NCBI GenBank assembly: GCA_008933705.1 | Contig: WBUN01000014.1 | Location: 1-64,000, forward strand | Origin: Hyphomicrobiaceae bacterium | GTDB lineage: Bacteria > Pseudomonadota > Alphaproteobacteria > Rhizobiales > Hyphomicrobiaceae | Direction: 5' to 3' | DNA: 64,000 bases | Shown: in pieces, positions 27,834 to 36,304 of the stretch | Numbering within the stretch: position 1 is the first letter of the stretch | Layout of the letters: each line of letters begins with the position of its first letter | Notes under the pieces: model-generated | Databases searched by the model: none | What the model saw: only the letters and a program-made list of their open reading frames with translations | What the model was told of the DNA's origin: nothing | Translations under genes and position numbers: made by a program

Positions 27834-28907
27834 ATGGCAACCGCGCCCGCCATCTCCCGACAGGAGACTGATGCGGGCGCTCTCAGCGCCGTTGCCGGAC
27901 TCTATCATGCGTACTTCACCGGGCTCATTCTGACGCTGGTCACCCGGCGCGGCACGCACGATGCCGCGGAATGGGTGTTCCGCGTCTTCCGGCACCAGCA
28001 TCACGAGAAGTTCCTGTCCAGCTTCGACAAGCTGGGGCTCAAGGGCATGCCGGATGCGGTCGCCTGCGCGGCCTATCACTATCTCTCCAACAGCATCGGC
28101 GGCGTGACGGTCGAGTTCATGGCCGAAAGCGACCGCAAGGCCTGGGTGAACTTTGTTCCGCCGCGCTGGATCTATCCCGGCGCTACCATCTGCGGCGTCC
28201 CCAGCGAGGTCTCGCGTGCGATCCTGCGCGGCTGGTACGCGCACAACGGCGTCTCGCTCGGCAACCCGCGACTGGGCTTCGTGTGCACGGCGCAGACGAC
28301 CGACGGCCAGCACGGGCTCTCAGGCTATTTTCTGGAGCACGATCGCGATCTCGGCGCGGAGGAGCGGCTGCAGTTCCGGCCGGGCGAGCTGGCGCCTCCG
28401 TTCGATGCGGCCAAGGCGCCACGCCTGCCGGAAGCGTGGTCGGCGGCGCGGCTCGCCAAGGCCGAGCGCAACTACGCCATGGAGTACATCCGCACCGGCT
28501 TGCCGCGGCTGGCCGGGATCTTCGGGCCTGCGGAAGCGGCGCATCTCGGCCGCGTCGCGGGGCGGCTTATCGGCGCCCAGCTCTACAGGGAGACGGCCGC
28601 GCGCCTCGCCGTCCAGGGCGCCGGTCCGGAGGCGTTCGGCGCCTTCATGGCGCGGCTGGCTGCGGGCGAAGGCGACGAGGCGACCGTGTCGCAGGATGGC
28701 GATGCCGTGCTTGTCCGCCGCGTCGGCTGGCGGCTGATGCGCGGGCTGGAGCCGTTGACGCCGTGCGTGTTCGAAGGCTGGAACGGGCTGCTTGAGGGGG
28801 CGCTCGCCGTGCACGACCGGTTCTCCGTGCTCGAGGTGCTGGCGCGCCGCGACTTCGGCGACGATGCATTCGTCTGGCGTATCAGGAGCCCGCGCCGAAC
28901 GCCTTGA
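27834..28907 (+). CDS. conserved-looking protein of unknown function
   Basis: 357 residues, no signal peptide, no clear membrane segment. The N-terminal half is rich in aromatic and His residues (WVFRVFRHQHHEKFLSSF, YHYLSNSIGGVTVEF, NFVPPRWIYPGATICGVPSE) and reads like an enzyme or ligand-binding domain. The C-terminal third carries helical segments with AEAAHLGRVAGRLIGAQLYRE. I do not recognise the family. It is 12 bases from the 2-hydroxyacid dehydrogenase and probably cotranscribed with it, so a role in the same pathway is the best guess. Its last 26 bases overlap the end of the HAD gene on the other strand. Confidence 0.8.
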   Translation: MATAPAISRQETDAGALSAVAGLYHAYFTGLILTLVTRRGTHDAAEWVFRVFRHQHHEKFLSSFDKLGLKGMPDAVACAAYHYLSNSIGGVTVEFMAESDRKAWVNFVPPRWIYPGATICGVPSEVSRAILRGWYAHNGVSLGNPRLGFVCTAQTTDGQHGLSGYFLEHDRDLGAEERLQFRPGELAPPFDAAKAPRLPEAWSAARLAKAERNYAMEYIRTGLPRLAGIFGPAEAAHLGRVAGRLIGAQLYRETAARLAVQGAGPEAFGAFMARLAAGEGDEATVSQDGDAVLVRRVGWRLMRGLEPLTPCVFEGWNGLLEGALAVHDRFSVLEVLARRDFGDDAFVWRIRSPRRTP

Positions 28908-29595
28908 GGTCCGGAAGGTCGTTGATGCTGTCGAGGACGAGATCGGCGTAGTCCTCGAAGTCTTCGCGCGCACTGGTGCCCGACAGCACACCGACGGTGA
29001 GCCCGGCTCCGGCGGCGCGGCCCATGGCGAGATCGTGAATGGCATCGCCGACGACCGCCATCTCCCTCGGCGACATGCCAATCGCGTCGCAGAACGCGAG
29101 CGCCATGCCGGGGTCAGGTTTCGAGCCATGGCCGGAATCGCAGCCGGCGCGAAAATCAAAGAGATCGAGGATGCCGTGAGGGGCGAGCGAGGCTTCCAGC
29201 CCGCCGATGGAATCGTTGGTGGCAAGGCCCACGCGAATGCCGCGGCGCTTCAGCTCCGCGAGCGTCTCGCGCGCGCCGTCGATCAGAACCGAATGCAGGG
29301 TGCCGCCCTGGCGGAATATGAGGTCGATGCCGGCTGCCAAATCGGGCGGCGTGCGCGGGCCGAGGCGCGTCGCGAACAGGTCGGCGATATCCTCGACGCT
29401 GCCGGCCGCCAACACCGTGCCCGCCGCCACGTGATCGGTGACGGGGTCGTGTCCTCCAAGCTGCAACAGCTCGTCGGCAAGCTCGGCGTTGCCGCCGGCG
29501 GCGAACAACGCCACCTGCCGGTTGATCGGTATCCAAGTGCGCCAGTAGTCGACGACGGTGCCGTCCTTGTCGAAGAGGATGCCGCGGATCGCCAT
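28882..29595 (-). CDS. HAD-family hydrolase, phosphoglycolate phosphatase-like
   Basis: 237 residues. HAD motif I is FDKDGTVVDY (nucleophile and acid Asp), motif II is GLATNDS, motif III lies around GSKPDP, and motif IV is VVGDAIHDL. The cap is helical (C1 type), as in Gph-like phosphatases. The start at 29595 gives the family beginning MAIRGILFDKDGT. It lies 23 bases downstream of moeB on the same strand. With a glyoxylate-reductase-like gene nearby, a 2-phosphoglycolate role is tempting but unproven. Confidence 0.88.
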   Translation of the reverse strand: MAIRGILFDKDGTVVDYWRTWIPINRQVALFAAGGNAELADELLQLGGHDPVTDHVAAGTVLAAGSVEDIADLFATRLGPRTPPDLAAGIDLIFRQGGTLHSVLIDGARETLAELKRRGIRVGLATNDSIGGLEASLAPHGILDLFDFRAGCDSGHGSKPDPGMALAFCDAIGMSPREMAVVGDAIHDLAMGRAAGAGLTVGVLSGTSAREDFEDYADLVLDSINDLPDLKAFGAGS

Positions 29596-29618
29596 CTCAG
29601 TGCCCCGCTCGGTGCGAC

Positions 29619-30452
29619 TCAGGCCGCGCAAACAGCGCCTTCCCTTGCACTCTTGTGGATCGAAAGATCGCGAATGCTCGGCGCCGTTCCGGAAAGCGGA
29701 TTGGTCGGGTCCCAGGCGATCTTGATCTCGTTGAAGCGCGCCGATCGTGCGTCGTAGATCAAGAGCCGGCCCGCCAGGCTTTCGCCGAGCGCCAGTACCT
29801 CCTTGATGACCTCGGTCGCCTGCAACGTACCGATGACGCCGACGGTGGCGCCGAGCACACCGACCTCGGCGCAGTTGGCGACCGTGCCGGGTGGCGGCGC
29901 ATCGGGGAAGATGCAGCGGTAGGTCGGGTAGGGTTTGCCGTCGGGGCCGGTCTCGTGCGGCTTGAGCGTCGTGAGGTACCCGTCGAACGGTCCGACGGCG
30001 GCAAACACCAGTGCCTTGCGCGCCAGGTAGCAGGCATCGCTGACGAGATAGCGGGTCGGAAAATTGTCGGATCCGTCCGCCACGATGTCGTAGCGCGAGA
30101 TGATGTCGAGCGCGTTGCCCGCATCGAGGCGAACCCCGTGCGCTTCGACGCGCACATGCGGATTGAGGCGGCCGATGGCGTCTGTTGCGCTCTCCACCTT
30201 GGGGGCGCCGACATGGGGCGTGTCGTGGGCGATCTGGCGCTGCAGGTTGTCGAGGGAGACCGCGTCGTCGTCGATGATGCCGAGCGTGCCGACCCCGGCC
30301 GCGGCGAGGTACAAGAGCACCGGCGAGCCAAGCCCCCCGGCGCCGACGACCAGCACGCGCGCGTCCTTCAGCTTCTGCTGGCCCTGGCCGCCGACTTCGC
30401 GCAGCACCAGATGCCGCTTGTAGCGTTCGATTTCTTCAGGGCTGAGGGGCAT
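29619..30452 (-). CDS. moeB: MoeB/ThiF-type adenylyltransferase
   Basis: 277 residues. It activates the C terminus of a ubiquitin-like sulfur carrier (MoaD or ThiS) by adenylation. ATP motif GAGGLGSPVLLYLAAAG, DxDxVxxxNLxRQ as DDDAVSLDNLQRQ, DGSDNFPTRYLVSD, and a possible catalytic Cys in ANCAEVGVLG. The paired CxxC zinc motifs of E. coli MoeB are missing. The start at 30452 (MPLSPEEIERYKRHLVLREVG) matches the family. The HAD gene follows 23 bases later. Confidence 0.9.
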   Translation of the reverse strand: MPLSPEEIERYKRHLVLREVGGQGQQKLKDARVLVVGAGGLGSPVLLYLAAAGVGTLGIIDDDAVSLDNLQRQIAHDTPHVGAPKVESATDAIGRLNPHVRVEAHGVRLDAGNALDIISRYDIVADGSDNFPTRYLVSDACYLARKALVFAAVGPFDGYLTTLKPHETGPDGKPYPTYRCIFPDAPPPGTVANCAEVGVLGATVGVIGTLQATEVIKEVLALGESLAGRLLIYDARSARFNEIKIAWDPTNPLSGTAPSIRDLSIHKSAREGAVCAA

Positions 30453-30529
30453 GCCGCGCGCCGGGGCTCCGTCTGCTGTGACTGCGGGAACAGTCTATAG
30501 CAGATCGGGCGCCCCGTGTGCGCCGTCAA

Positions 30530-30562
30530 CCCCTCCCCGTGCCTTGCCGCCACAGGGAGGGG
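30530..30562. repeat. GC-rich hairpin 3' of the ARPP-1-type gene
   Basis: CCCCTCCC at 30530-30537 and GGGAGGGG at 30555-30562 with a 17-base loop, seven bases beyond the stop of the minus-strand gene at 30569. It probably contributes to ending that transcript. Same general sequence type as 55-78 and 6580-6606. Confidence 0.5.
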
Positions 30563-30568
30563 ATTGTC

Positions 30569-31645
30569 TCACTTTGCCAGGTAGCTGCGGTGAATCCATT
30601 TGCCCTTGGGGCTGCGGGCCTCGTTGTAGAGAGCCCTGTCGGCATCCCGCGTCTCGACGCGCACGTCGGCAGCGACGGCGCGCTCATGCGGTTTGCCGCG
30701 CTCGGCCTCGGCCAGGAATTCGCTGACCTTTGGCGGCGGTGGCGGCGGCGCGGCCGCCTGAGGAGCCTGCAGCTTCTCGCCGATCGCCTCGGTGACGCTT
30801 GCAGCAAGCTGCTTGCTCCACATCTTCCGGAACAGCGCATTGGAGGGGTAGAGGTTGGCAGTGCTTATCTTGCCGTTGATGGCGACGACGTAGCCGACGA
30901 CGTCATCATCCTTCTTCCCCAGGGCCTCGAGCGCAGCGGTGTAGGCTGCACGCGCCTCCTTCAGCTTCTCGTTCTCGAGTGTGAGCTGGAGACTGGTCGC
31001 AGACTGCGGCGCCGCAACCTGGGCGTTGAGGCCGCCGGCCAGCTTGTTCTGGGTCGAGGTCACCTGCTCCCACACCTTGCGCTGCTTGTTTGCAACGTCG
31101 TTGGGCTCGGGTGCTGCAACGCGCGCTCTGCCGTCGCCCGGTTGCGGCTGCGGCTCGGCAGGCGGGGCGGCCATGGCCAGCAGCGCGCTGCGCGACGGCA
31201 TCGCTTCCTGGGCGCTCGAGAACCTCATGTGGTCCTCACGGCCGCGCGCCGACCAGCGGCCCTGCTCGACGCAGAATGAGGCAATCGGCACACGTCCCGA
31301 ATTGGCAGGCAGCAGGAAGCTGACGGTGAGCACGCGGTCCTGCTTGCCGCCCTTCACGATGTCGCCGGCCTGGATGAACACCTCCTCGGCGCCCTTGTTC
31401 TCGATCTGCAGCTCGTTGACGCGCCCCGTCTCGACCACCTGAACGGTGCCCTTGGCGAGCGCCTCCTGCAGGGTGAGCGGCACAGGGCCGCCGACGCTGG
31501 CGCCATGCAGGAAGTAGACGGCCAGATTCTCGTGAACGTGCGGACCAGAAACCCGCAAATTGGGATCTGCAGCGGCCTGACGGGCCGTAACGCCGATGGC
31601 GGCGAACGCGACCGCTATGAGCGGAGCAAAATTCCAGATGCGCAT
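30569..31645 (-). CDS. secreted ARPP-1/DUF6569-type protein
   Basis: 358 residues. The signal peptide runs through FAPLIAVAFAAIGVTARQAA. The central domain has ENLAVYFLHG, LTLQEALAKGTVQVVETG, VFIQAGDIVKGGKQDRVL and ASFCVEQGRW, the pattern I associate with the ARPP-1 (DUF6569) family of unknown function. It is followed by a linker (PPAEPQPQPG), a helical stretch and a proline run (PPPPPP). The start at 31645 is backed by GGAGAAGGGAAGG. It stands alone, downstream of cysK on the same strand. Confidence 0.75.
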   Translation of the reverse strand: MRIWNFAPLIAVAFAAIGVTARQAAADPNLRVSGPHVHENLAVYFLHGASVGGPVPLTLQEALAKGTVQVVETGRVNELQIENKGAEEVFIQAGDIVKGGKQDRVLTVSFLLPANSGRVPIASFCVEQGRWSARGREDHMRFSSAQEAMPSRSALLAMAAPPAEPQPQPGDGRARVAAPEPNDVANKQRKVWEQVTSTQNKLAGGLNAQVAAPQSATSLQLTLENEKLKEARAAYTAALEALGKKDDDVVGYVVAINGKISTANLYPSNALFRKMWSKQLAASVTEAIGEKLQAPQAAAPPPPPPKVSEFLAEAERGKPHERAVAADVRVETRDADRALYNEARSPKGKWIHRSYLAK

Positions 31646-31770
31646 AACCCTTCCCTTCTCCAAGTGAAGCGTGCACAAGGGCTATGTGCGTAAGCGAGGT
31701 TTGCGGCTGGCCTTCGGTTGCGCGGCGGCGAAAGGGTGCCTGATGTTGGGCCTTCCGGTGGCGCTTAAGC

Positions 31771-32775
31771 TCAGTTTGCTGATTTCTGCGGCGTGGCGAA
31801 CAGGTCGCTCGAGAAGTAGCGCTCGGCGCAGGAAGGCGCGACGGTGACAATGGTCTTGCCGGCCATGGCGTCGCGCGCCGCAACTGTGAGCGCGCCGGCG
31901 AGATTGGCGCCGGTCGAGATGCCGCCGGGGATGCCTTCCACGCGGGCCAGCAGCCGCGCGACCTCGAACGCCATGTCGTCCGGCACCTTGATGACCTCGT
32001 CGATCAGACTGGTCTCGAGCACCGCCGGCACGAAGCCTGGGCCGATGCCCTGAATCTTGTGTGGGCCGGGCTCGCCCCCCGAAAGCACGGGGCTCGCGGC
32101 CGGCTCGATGGCGATGATCTTGAGGCCGGGCTTGCGCTCCTTGAGGATGCGCCCGCAGCCGGTCAAGGTGCCGCCCGTGCCGACGCCGAACACGAGCGCG
32201 TCGATGTTGCCGCCGGTGTCGGTCCAGATCTCCTCGGCCGTCGTCTTCTCGTGCACGAGCGGGTTGGCGGGATTGTCGAACTGGCCGGGCATGAGCGAAT
32301 CCGGAATTTCAGCGAGGAGCTCGTTGACGCGCGCGATTGCTCCCTTCATGCCCTTCTCCCGCGGAGTGAGCTCGAGCTCGGCGCCGAGGAAAGCAAGGAT
32401 CTTGCGCCGCTCGATCGACATCGATTCCGGCATCACCAGGATCAGGCGGTAGCCGCGTGCGGCTGCAACGAAGGCCAAACCAATGCCGGTGTTGCCCGAT
32501 GTCGGCTCGATGAGTACGCTCCTGCCGGGCTGCAGACGGCCTTGTGCCTCGAGCGCGTCAACCATGGCCACGCCGATGCGGTCCTTGACGCTCGACAGCG
32601 GATTGAAGAACTCGAGCTTCATCAGGATCTCGGCCTTGGCGTTCGCGGCCTTGGCGAGGCGCGCGAGACGGACCAGCGGCGTATTGCCGATGGTTTCGCA
32701 AATGTCGCCGAAAACGCGCCCGCGCCCCCACGCGCGCACCGCTGCAAGCGTCTTGATTTCGAGCGTTCCGGTCAT
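31771..32775 (-). CDS. cysK: cysteine synthase A (O-acetylserine sulfhydrylase)
   Basis: 334 residues. PLP enzyme making cysteine from O-acetylserine and sulfide. Motifs: ETIGNTPLVRL, the PLP lysine in NPLSSVKDRIG, the substrate loop PTSGNTGIGLA, the phosphate-binding GVGTGGTLTGCG, and GIPGGISTGAN near the end. The first ~20 residues (MTGTLEIKTLAAVRAWGRGR) precede the usual start at FGDICETIG and look like an extension. It follows dut on the same strand after 66 bases. Confidence 0.95.
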   Translation of the reverse strand: MTGTLEIKTLAAVRAWGRGRVFGDICETIGNTPLVRLARLAKAANAKAEILMKLEFFNPLSSVKDRIGVAMVDALEAQGRLQPGRSVLIEPTSGNTGIGLAFVAAARGYRLILVMPESMSIERRKILAFLGAELELTPREKGMKGAIARVNELLAEIPDSLMPGQFDNPANPLVHEKTTAEEIWTDTGGNIDALVFGVGTGGTLTGCGRILKERKPGLKIIAIEPAASPVLSGGEPGPHKIQGIGPGFVPAVLETSLIDEVIKVPDDMAFEVARLLARVEGIPGGISTGANLAGALTVAARDAMAGKTIVTVAPSCAERYFSSDLFATPQKSAN

Positions 32776-32841
32776 GCTGCGCGCCTCGTCGTATCGGGGT
32801 TCTCTGCATGCCGGCAGACTAAAGACAGAAAGCGAGCATAA

Positions 32842-33348
32842 CTACGGCGAGCGGCGCTTGCGCCTTGGAGAACGCGGCCGCGCCGCGGGCTTGCCGGCTT
32901 TCTTGGCGGGCTTGCGCCCTCTGCCCGTTGAGCCGAAGCCGCCGGCGCCACGCCGGGTGGCGTTCGTCTCGATGGCTGCCATGAGCCGAGCCCGCTCCAC
33001 GCGCTGGATGACGAGCTGGGCGATGCGCTCTCCGCGCGCGATGCGGAAAGCGGCGCTGCCGAGGTTGACGAGCAGGATCTGCACCTCGCCGCGATAGTCG
33101 CTATCGATGGTGCCGGGGCTGTTGAGCACCGTGACACCGTGGCGCAGCGCCAGCCCTGAGCGGGGGCGCACCTGCGCCTCGAATCCGGGCGGCAACTCCA
33201 TGACGAGCCCTGTGGGCACCAGCGCACGAGCGCCGCGCTTGAGCGTCAGCGGCTTGGACTTCGGCACTGCGGCCAAGAGGTCCATGCCGGCTGCGCCCGC
33301 GGACTGATAGGCCGGAAGGTCGAGATCGCGGCCGTGCGGGAGGCGCAC
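32842..33348 (-). CDS. dut: deoxyuridine 5'-triphosphate nucleotidohydrolase with basic C-terminal tail
   Basis: 168 residues. Trimeric dUTPase that keeps uracil out of DNA and supplies dUMP. All five motifs are visible: [36 protein letters not shown], and [10 protein letters not shown]. After motif 5 comes a tail of about 25 residues made almost only of Arg, Lys, Pro and Ala ([20 protein letters not shown]), which normal bacterial dUTPases lack. The start is GTG at 33348, since no ATG lies between it and the coaBC stop 38 bases upstream. Confidence 0.93.
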   Translation of the reverse strand: MRLPHGRDLDLPAYQSAGAAGMDLLAAVPKSKPLTLKRGARALVPTGLVMELPPGFEAQVRPRSGLALRHGVTVLNSPGTIDSDYRGEVQILLVNLGSAAFRIARGERIAQLVIQRVERARLMAAIETNATRRGAGGFGSTGRGRKPAKKAGKPAARPRSPRRKRRSP

Positions 33349-33386
33349 GACCTTGACGGTCAGCCGTCGCGCAGGCGCTGCAACCG

Positions 33387-34880
33387 CTACGCTTGGGCGG
33401 CGATATCGGCGAGTTGTCCCGCCGCTCGCGCGACGAGGCGCCGGGCCACGTCCGCCTTGTCCAATTCGGGCCAGCTTTCCACTCCCTCGGCTGTAATGAG
33501 ATGCACCGTATTGCGGTCGCCGCCCATGATTCCGGTTTCCGGCGAGACGTCATTGGCGACGATCCAATCCGCTCCCTTTGCCCTGCGCTTCTTCATGGCG
33601 TACTCGATTACGTTCTCTGTCTCGGCGGCAAAGCCGATGACGAGCGGCGGGCGCCTGCCGGTGCCCTCCGCAGCAATAGTCTTCAGGATATCGGGGTTCT
33701 CGACAAGCTCGAGCTTCGGTGCGCCCTTGCCGCCCTTCTTGATCTTCTCACGCGCTTCGCCCGCGACGCGCCAGTCGGCAACGGCGGCGGCGAAGATGGC
33801 GATATCGGCGGGAAGCGCCGCGCGCACGGCCGCCAGCATCTCTCGTGCCGTCTCGACCGCAACGACGTGGATGCCGGGAGGCGCTGGCAGGCTGGTCGGG
33901 CCGGTGACGAGTGTCACGCGGGCACCCAGCGCAGCGGCCTCGGCGGCGATGGCCGCACCCTGCTTGCCGGACGAGCGATTGGCGATGTAGCGCACGGGAT
34001 CGATCGGCTCGTGCGTGGGGCCGCTGGTCACAAGCACATGCCGGCCGGACAGCAGCCCGCGAGGACATTCCGTTCCTCCGCGCCGGGAGGCGCCGGGAGC
34101 GGGTGGGGGCGCAACGGACGCCAGCAGGTTCAATATTGCCTCGATCAGCTCCGGCACTTCGGCAAGACGGCCGGGGCCGGCCTCTCCACGCTCGGCCATC
34201 TCGCCGACATTGGGACCTACGAAGTGAATGCCGTCTGCCTCCAGCATTGCCACGTTGCGCCGCGTCGCCGGATGCTGCCACATGCGCGGGTTCATGGCCG
34301 GAGCCACCAGCACCGGCTTGTCGGTGGCCATCAGCACGCACGAGGCGAGGTCGTCGGCGTGGCCGCCCGCCATCTTGGCGAGGAGATCGGCGGTGGCCGG
34401 GGCCACCACGATGAGATCGGCCTCGCGCGACAGGCGGATGTGCCCGATCTCGCGCTCGTCGTTGAGGTCGAACAGCTCCGTGAAGACGCGGTCGCTGCTG
34501 AGCGCCCCGACCGACAGCGGCGTGATGAATTCCTGCGCCGCCCTGGTCATGACCGCACGCACGGCAATGTTGCGCTCGCGCAGACGCCGGATCAGATCGA
34601 GGCACTTGTAGGCAGCGATGCCCCCGCTGATGATGAGGAGGACGCGTCTGGTCGGCGTTGCTTCCCGCGATGCCGGCCGTCCCGGCAGCGCTTGGCGGCT
34701 GTCATGCATATAGCCGCGCACCTTGTCGGCCGTCTTGAGGGTCACGCTGTTGCCCTTGCGCAGGTTGCGGACGAGATGGCCGTCGTTGACGGCCGCGACC
34801 CCAAACTTGGTCGCCGTCATGCCTGTTTCCGCAAGGAAAGCCTCTATTTCGGACAGCAATTCGCTGGTCGTGCCGCTCAT
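33387..34880 (-). CDS. coaBC: bifunctional CoaBC (phosphopantothenoylcysteine synthetase/decarboxylase) with N-terminal HTH-like extension
   Basis: 497 residues against about 400 for the family. Residues about 5-58 ([44 protein letters not shown]) look like a small helix-turn-helix protein common in alphaproteobacteria, fused in frame. CoaC begins near 78: ISGGIAAYK, catalytic His in [19 protein letters not shown] (194-201). CoaB begins near 276: [26 protein letters not shown], later KIKKG and VANDV. At the position of the CoaC reductive Cys (ACGDIGPGR in E. coli) this protein reads [10 protein letters not shown] (Arg231). An internal ATG at 34709 could give a form without the HTH. The product is 4'-phosphopantetheine for CoA. 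Confidence 0.93.
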   Translation of the reverse strand: MSGTTSELLSEIEAFLAETGMTATKFGVAAVNDGHLVRNLRKGNSVTLKTADKVRGYMHDSRQALPGRPASREATPTRRVLLIISGGIAAYKCLDLIRRLRERNIAVRAVMTRAAQEFITPLSVGALSSDRVFTELFDLNDEREIGHIRLSREADLIVVAPATADLLAKMAGGHADDLASCVLMATDKPVLVAPAMNPRMWQHPATRRNVAMLEADGIHFVGPNVGEMAERGEAGPGRLAEVPELIEAILNLLASVAPPPAPGASRRGGTECPRGLLSGRHVLVTSGPTHEPIDPVRYIANRSSGKQGAAIAAEAAALGARVTLVTGPTSLPAPPGIHVVAVETAREMLAAVRAALPADIAIFAAAVADWRVAGEAREKIKKGGKGAPKLELVENPDILKTIAAEGTGRRPPLVIGFAAETENVIEYAMKKRRAKGADWIVANDVSPETGIMGGDRNTVHLITAEGVESWPELDKADVARRLVARAAGQLADIAAQA

Positions 34881-34970
34881 GCAGGCTATATGCGTGGGAA
34901 ATTACCCATTAGTCAATGGGCATGCCGCGGCGTCGGCGTTCGACGGCGATGGAGCCCGCAGGCGTGACGG

Positions 34971-36140
34971 CTATTGCCCTTTGAAGCCGTGGCGCGGCAA
35001 TCGCACCGCGCGCGTTGCCGCTTCGCGCCATCCGGTCCGGGCAACGAACTCATAGCCGCTCGCCGTCACGGCCATGATGGCGATGCTTGCAGCGATCATG
35101 GCGAACTGCCAGGCAACGCCCTGCCCGCCCTGCGCATAGATGATCCAGCCCACGACATCGACGATTGAGCCGACGGCGAACACTGTGAGGGATGCGCGAC
35201 CCATGGTGCGGAAGGTGCGTGCGACCCGGGTGTCGAGCCAGGCATCGTTGCGCTGCACGAAGTATACGGCGAGGTAGGCGAGCGCCAGGACATTCAAGAT
35301 GCGCAGCGGGGACATGTCCTCCTTGTCGACGGAGCCCATCCAGTCGACCGGCAGGAAGCGCAGATGCGCGAACTGCGGCAGCTTCGCCCACGGCGCTACC
35401 GCCGCCAGGGCAAAGAGGCAATAGAGTGCGGCTGCAAGAGCAAGCACGCGATGCCGCCCCAGCGACTGTCCGTGCCGCTGCGCCTCGCCCCACAGGAGGC
35501 CGACGACGAACAGCAGCTGCCAGGCGAACGGGTTGAAATACCAGCCGCGGCCGTGCAGATCGCTCGGCAGATTTGTGCCGAGCATCCTCGGCAGGAGCCA
35601 GACGTCTATCGACACGGCAAGCAGCAGCGCCCAGTGCAGGCGCCGCAACACAAAGGCGGCCGGGAGCAGCGCCAGGAACACGACGTAAAGCGGCAGGATG
35701 TTCAAATAGTGCGGCTGGAGGCGCAGAGTGAGGACGCGCCAGATCTCATCGCCAAGCGTTCCGCCGAAGTAGCCGAAATGAATGATGTCGAGAAAGGCAT
35801 TGTTGCCGGTGGCATGGGCTGCCCACCACAGCAACGCCGCCGACAGTGCGACGAGCAGAACGTGCGTGGCGTAGACCTGTCCCATCCGCCTGATGATGGA
35901 TCGCATCCCGTGGATCACGCCCTTGCGCTCGAAGCCGCCCCAGTAGGCGATGCCGGCCGACATTCCGGCGATGAGCACGAACACCTCTGCGGCGTCGTTG
36001 AAACCGTAGGCGTGCAGGGTGAAGCGGGAGAAGTAGTTTCCGGGCAGGTGATCGACGCAGATGCACGCCAAAGCGAGCCCCCGCGCCAAGTCCAAGCGCC
36101 GATCCCGCTCGAAGGCTCGATAGACAGGGTGTTGGAGCAT
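34971..36140 (-). CDS. OpgC-domain integral membrane protein (acyltransferase-like)
   Basis: 389 residues with about ten membrane helices. The N terminus RDRRLDLARGLALACICVDHLPGNYFSRFT, with its RxxDxxRGLAL and His, and FNDAAEVFVLIAGMSAG are typical of the OpgC_C family, related to acyltransferase 3. E. coli OpgC adds succinyl groups to osmoregulated periplasmic glucans; the substrate here is unknown. The ATG at 36140 gives a reasonable start, with a TTG five codons upstream as an alternative. It sits between ubiB and coaBC on the same strand. Confidence 0.85.
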   Translation of the reverse strand: MLQHPVYRAFERDRRLDLARGLALACICVDHLPGNYFSRFTLHAYGFNDAAEVFVLIAGMSAGIAYWGGFERKGVIHGMRSIIRRMGQVYATHVLLVALSAALLWWAAHATGNNAFLDIIHFGYFGGTLGDEIWRVLTLRLQPHYLNILPLYVVFLALLPAAFVLRRLHWALLLAVSIDVWLLPRMLGTNLPSDLHGRGWYFNPFAWQLLFVVGLLWGEAQRHGQSLGRHRVLALAAALYCLFALAAVAPWAKLPQFAHLRFLPVDWMGSVDKEDMSPLRILNVLALAYLAVYFVQRNDAWLDTRVARTFRTMGRASLTVFAVGSIVDVVGWIIYAQGGQGVAWQFAMIAASIAIMAVTASGYEFVARTGWREAATRAVRLPRHGFKGQ

Positions 36141-36304
36141 CGGTGGTCGGCGCAAACGCCCCCGTGCGGATGCTGCAATCTTGGTAAACTATATCCGCGC
36201 AGGCGCAGGGGCGCGCCGGAACCGTTTCTTAACCTTATTGCGACGGGAGTCTGAGCTGCCGCCATGGCCGCGTTGGCGCGCTTTTTTGCTTCTGCAACAG
36301 GGAG

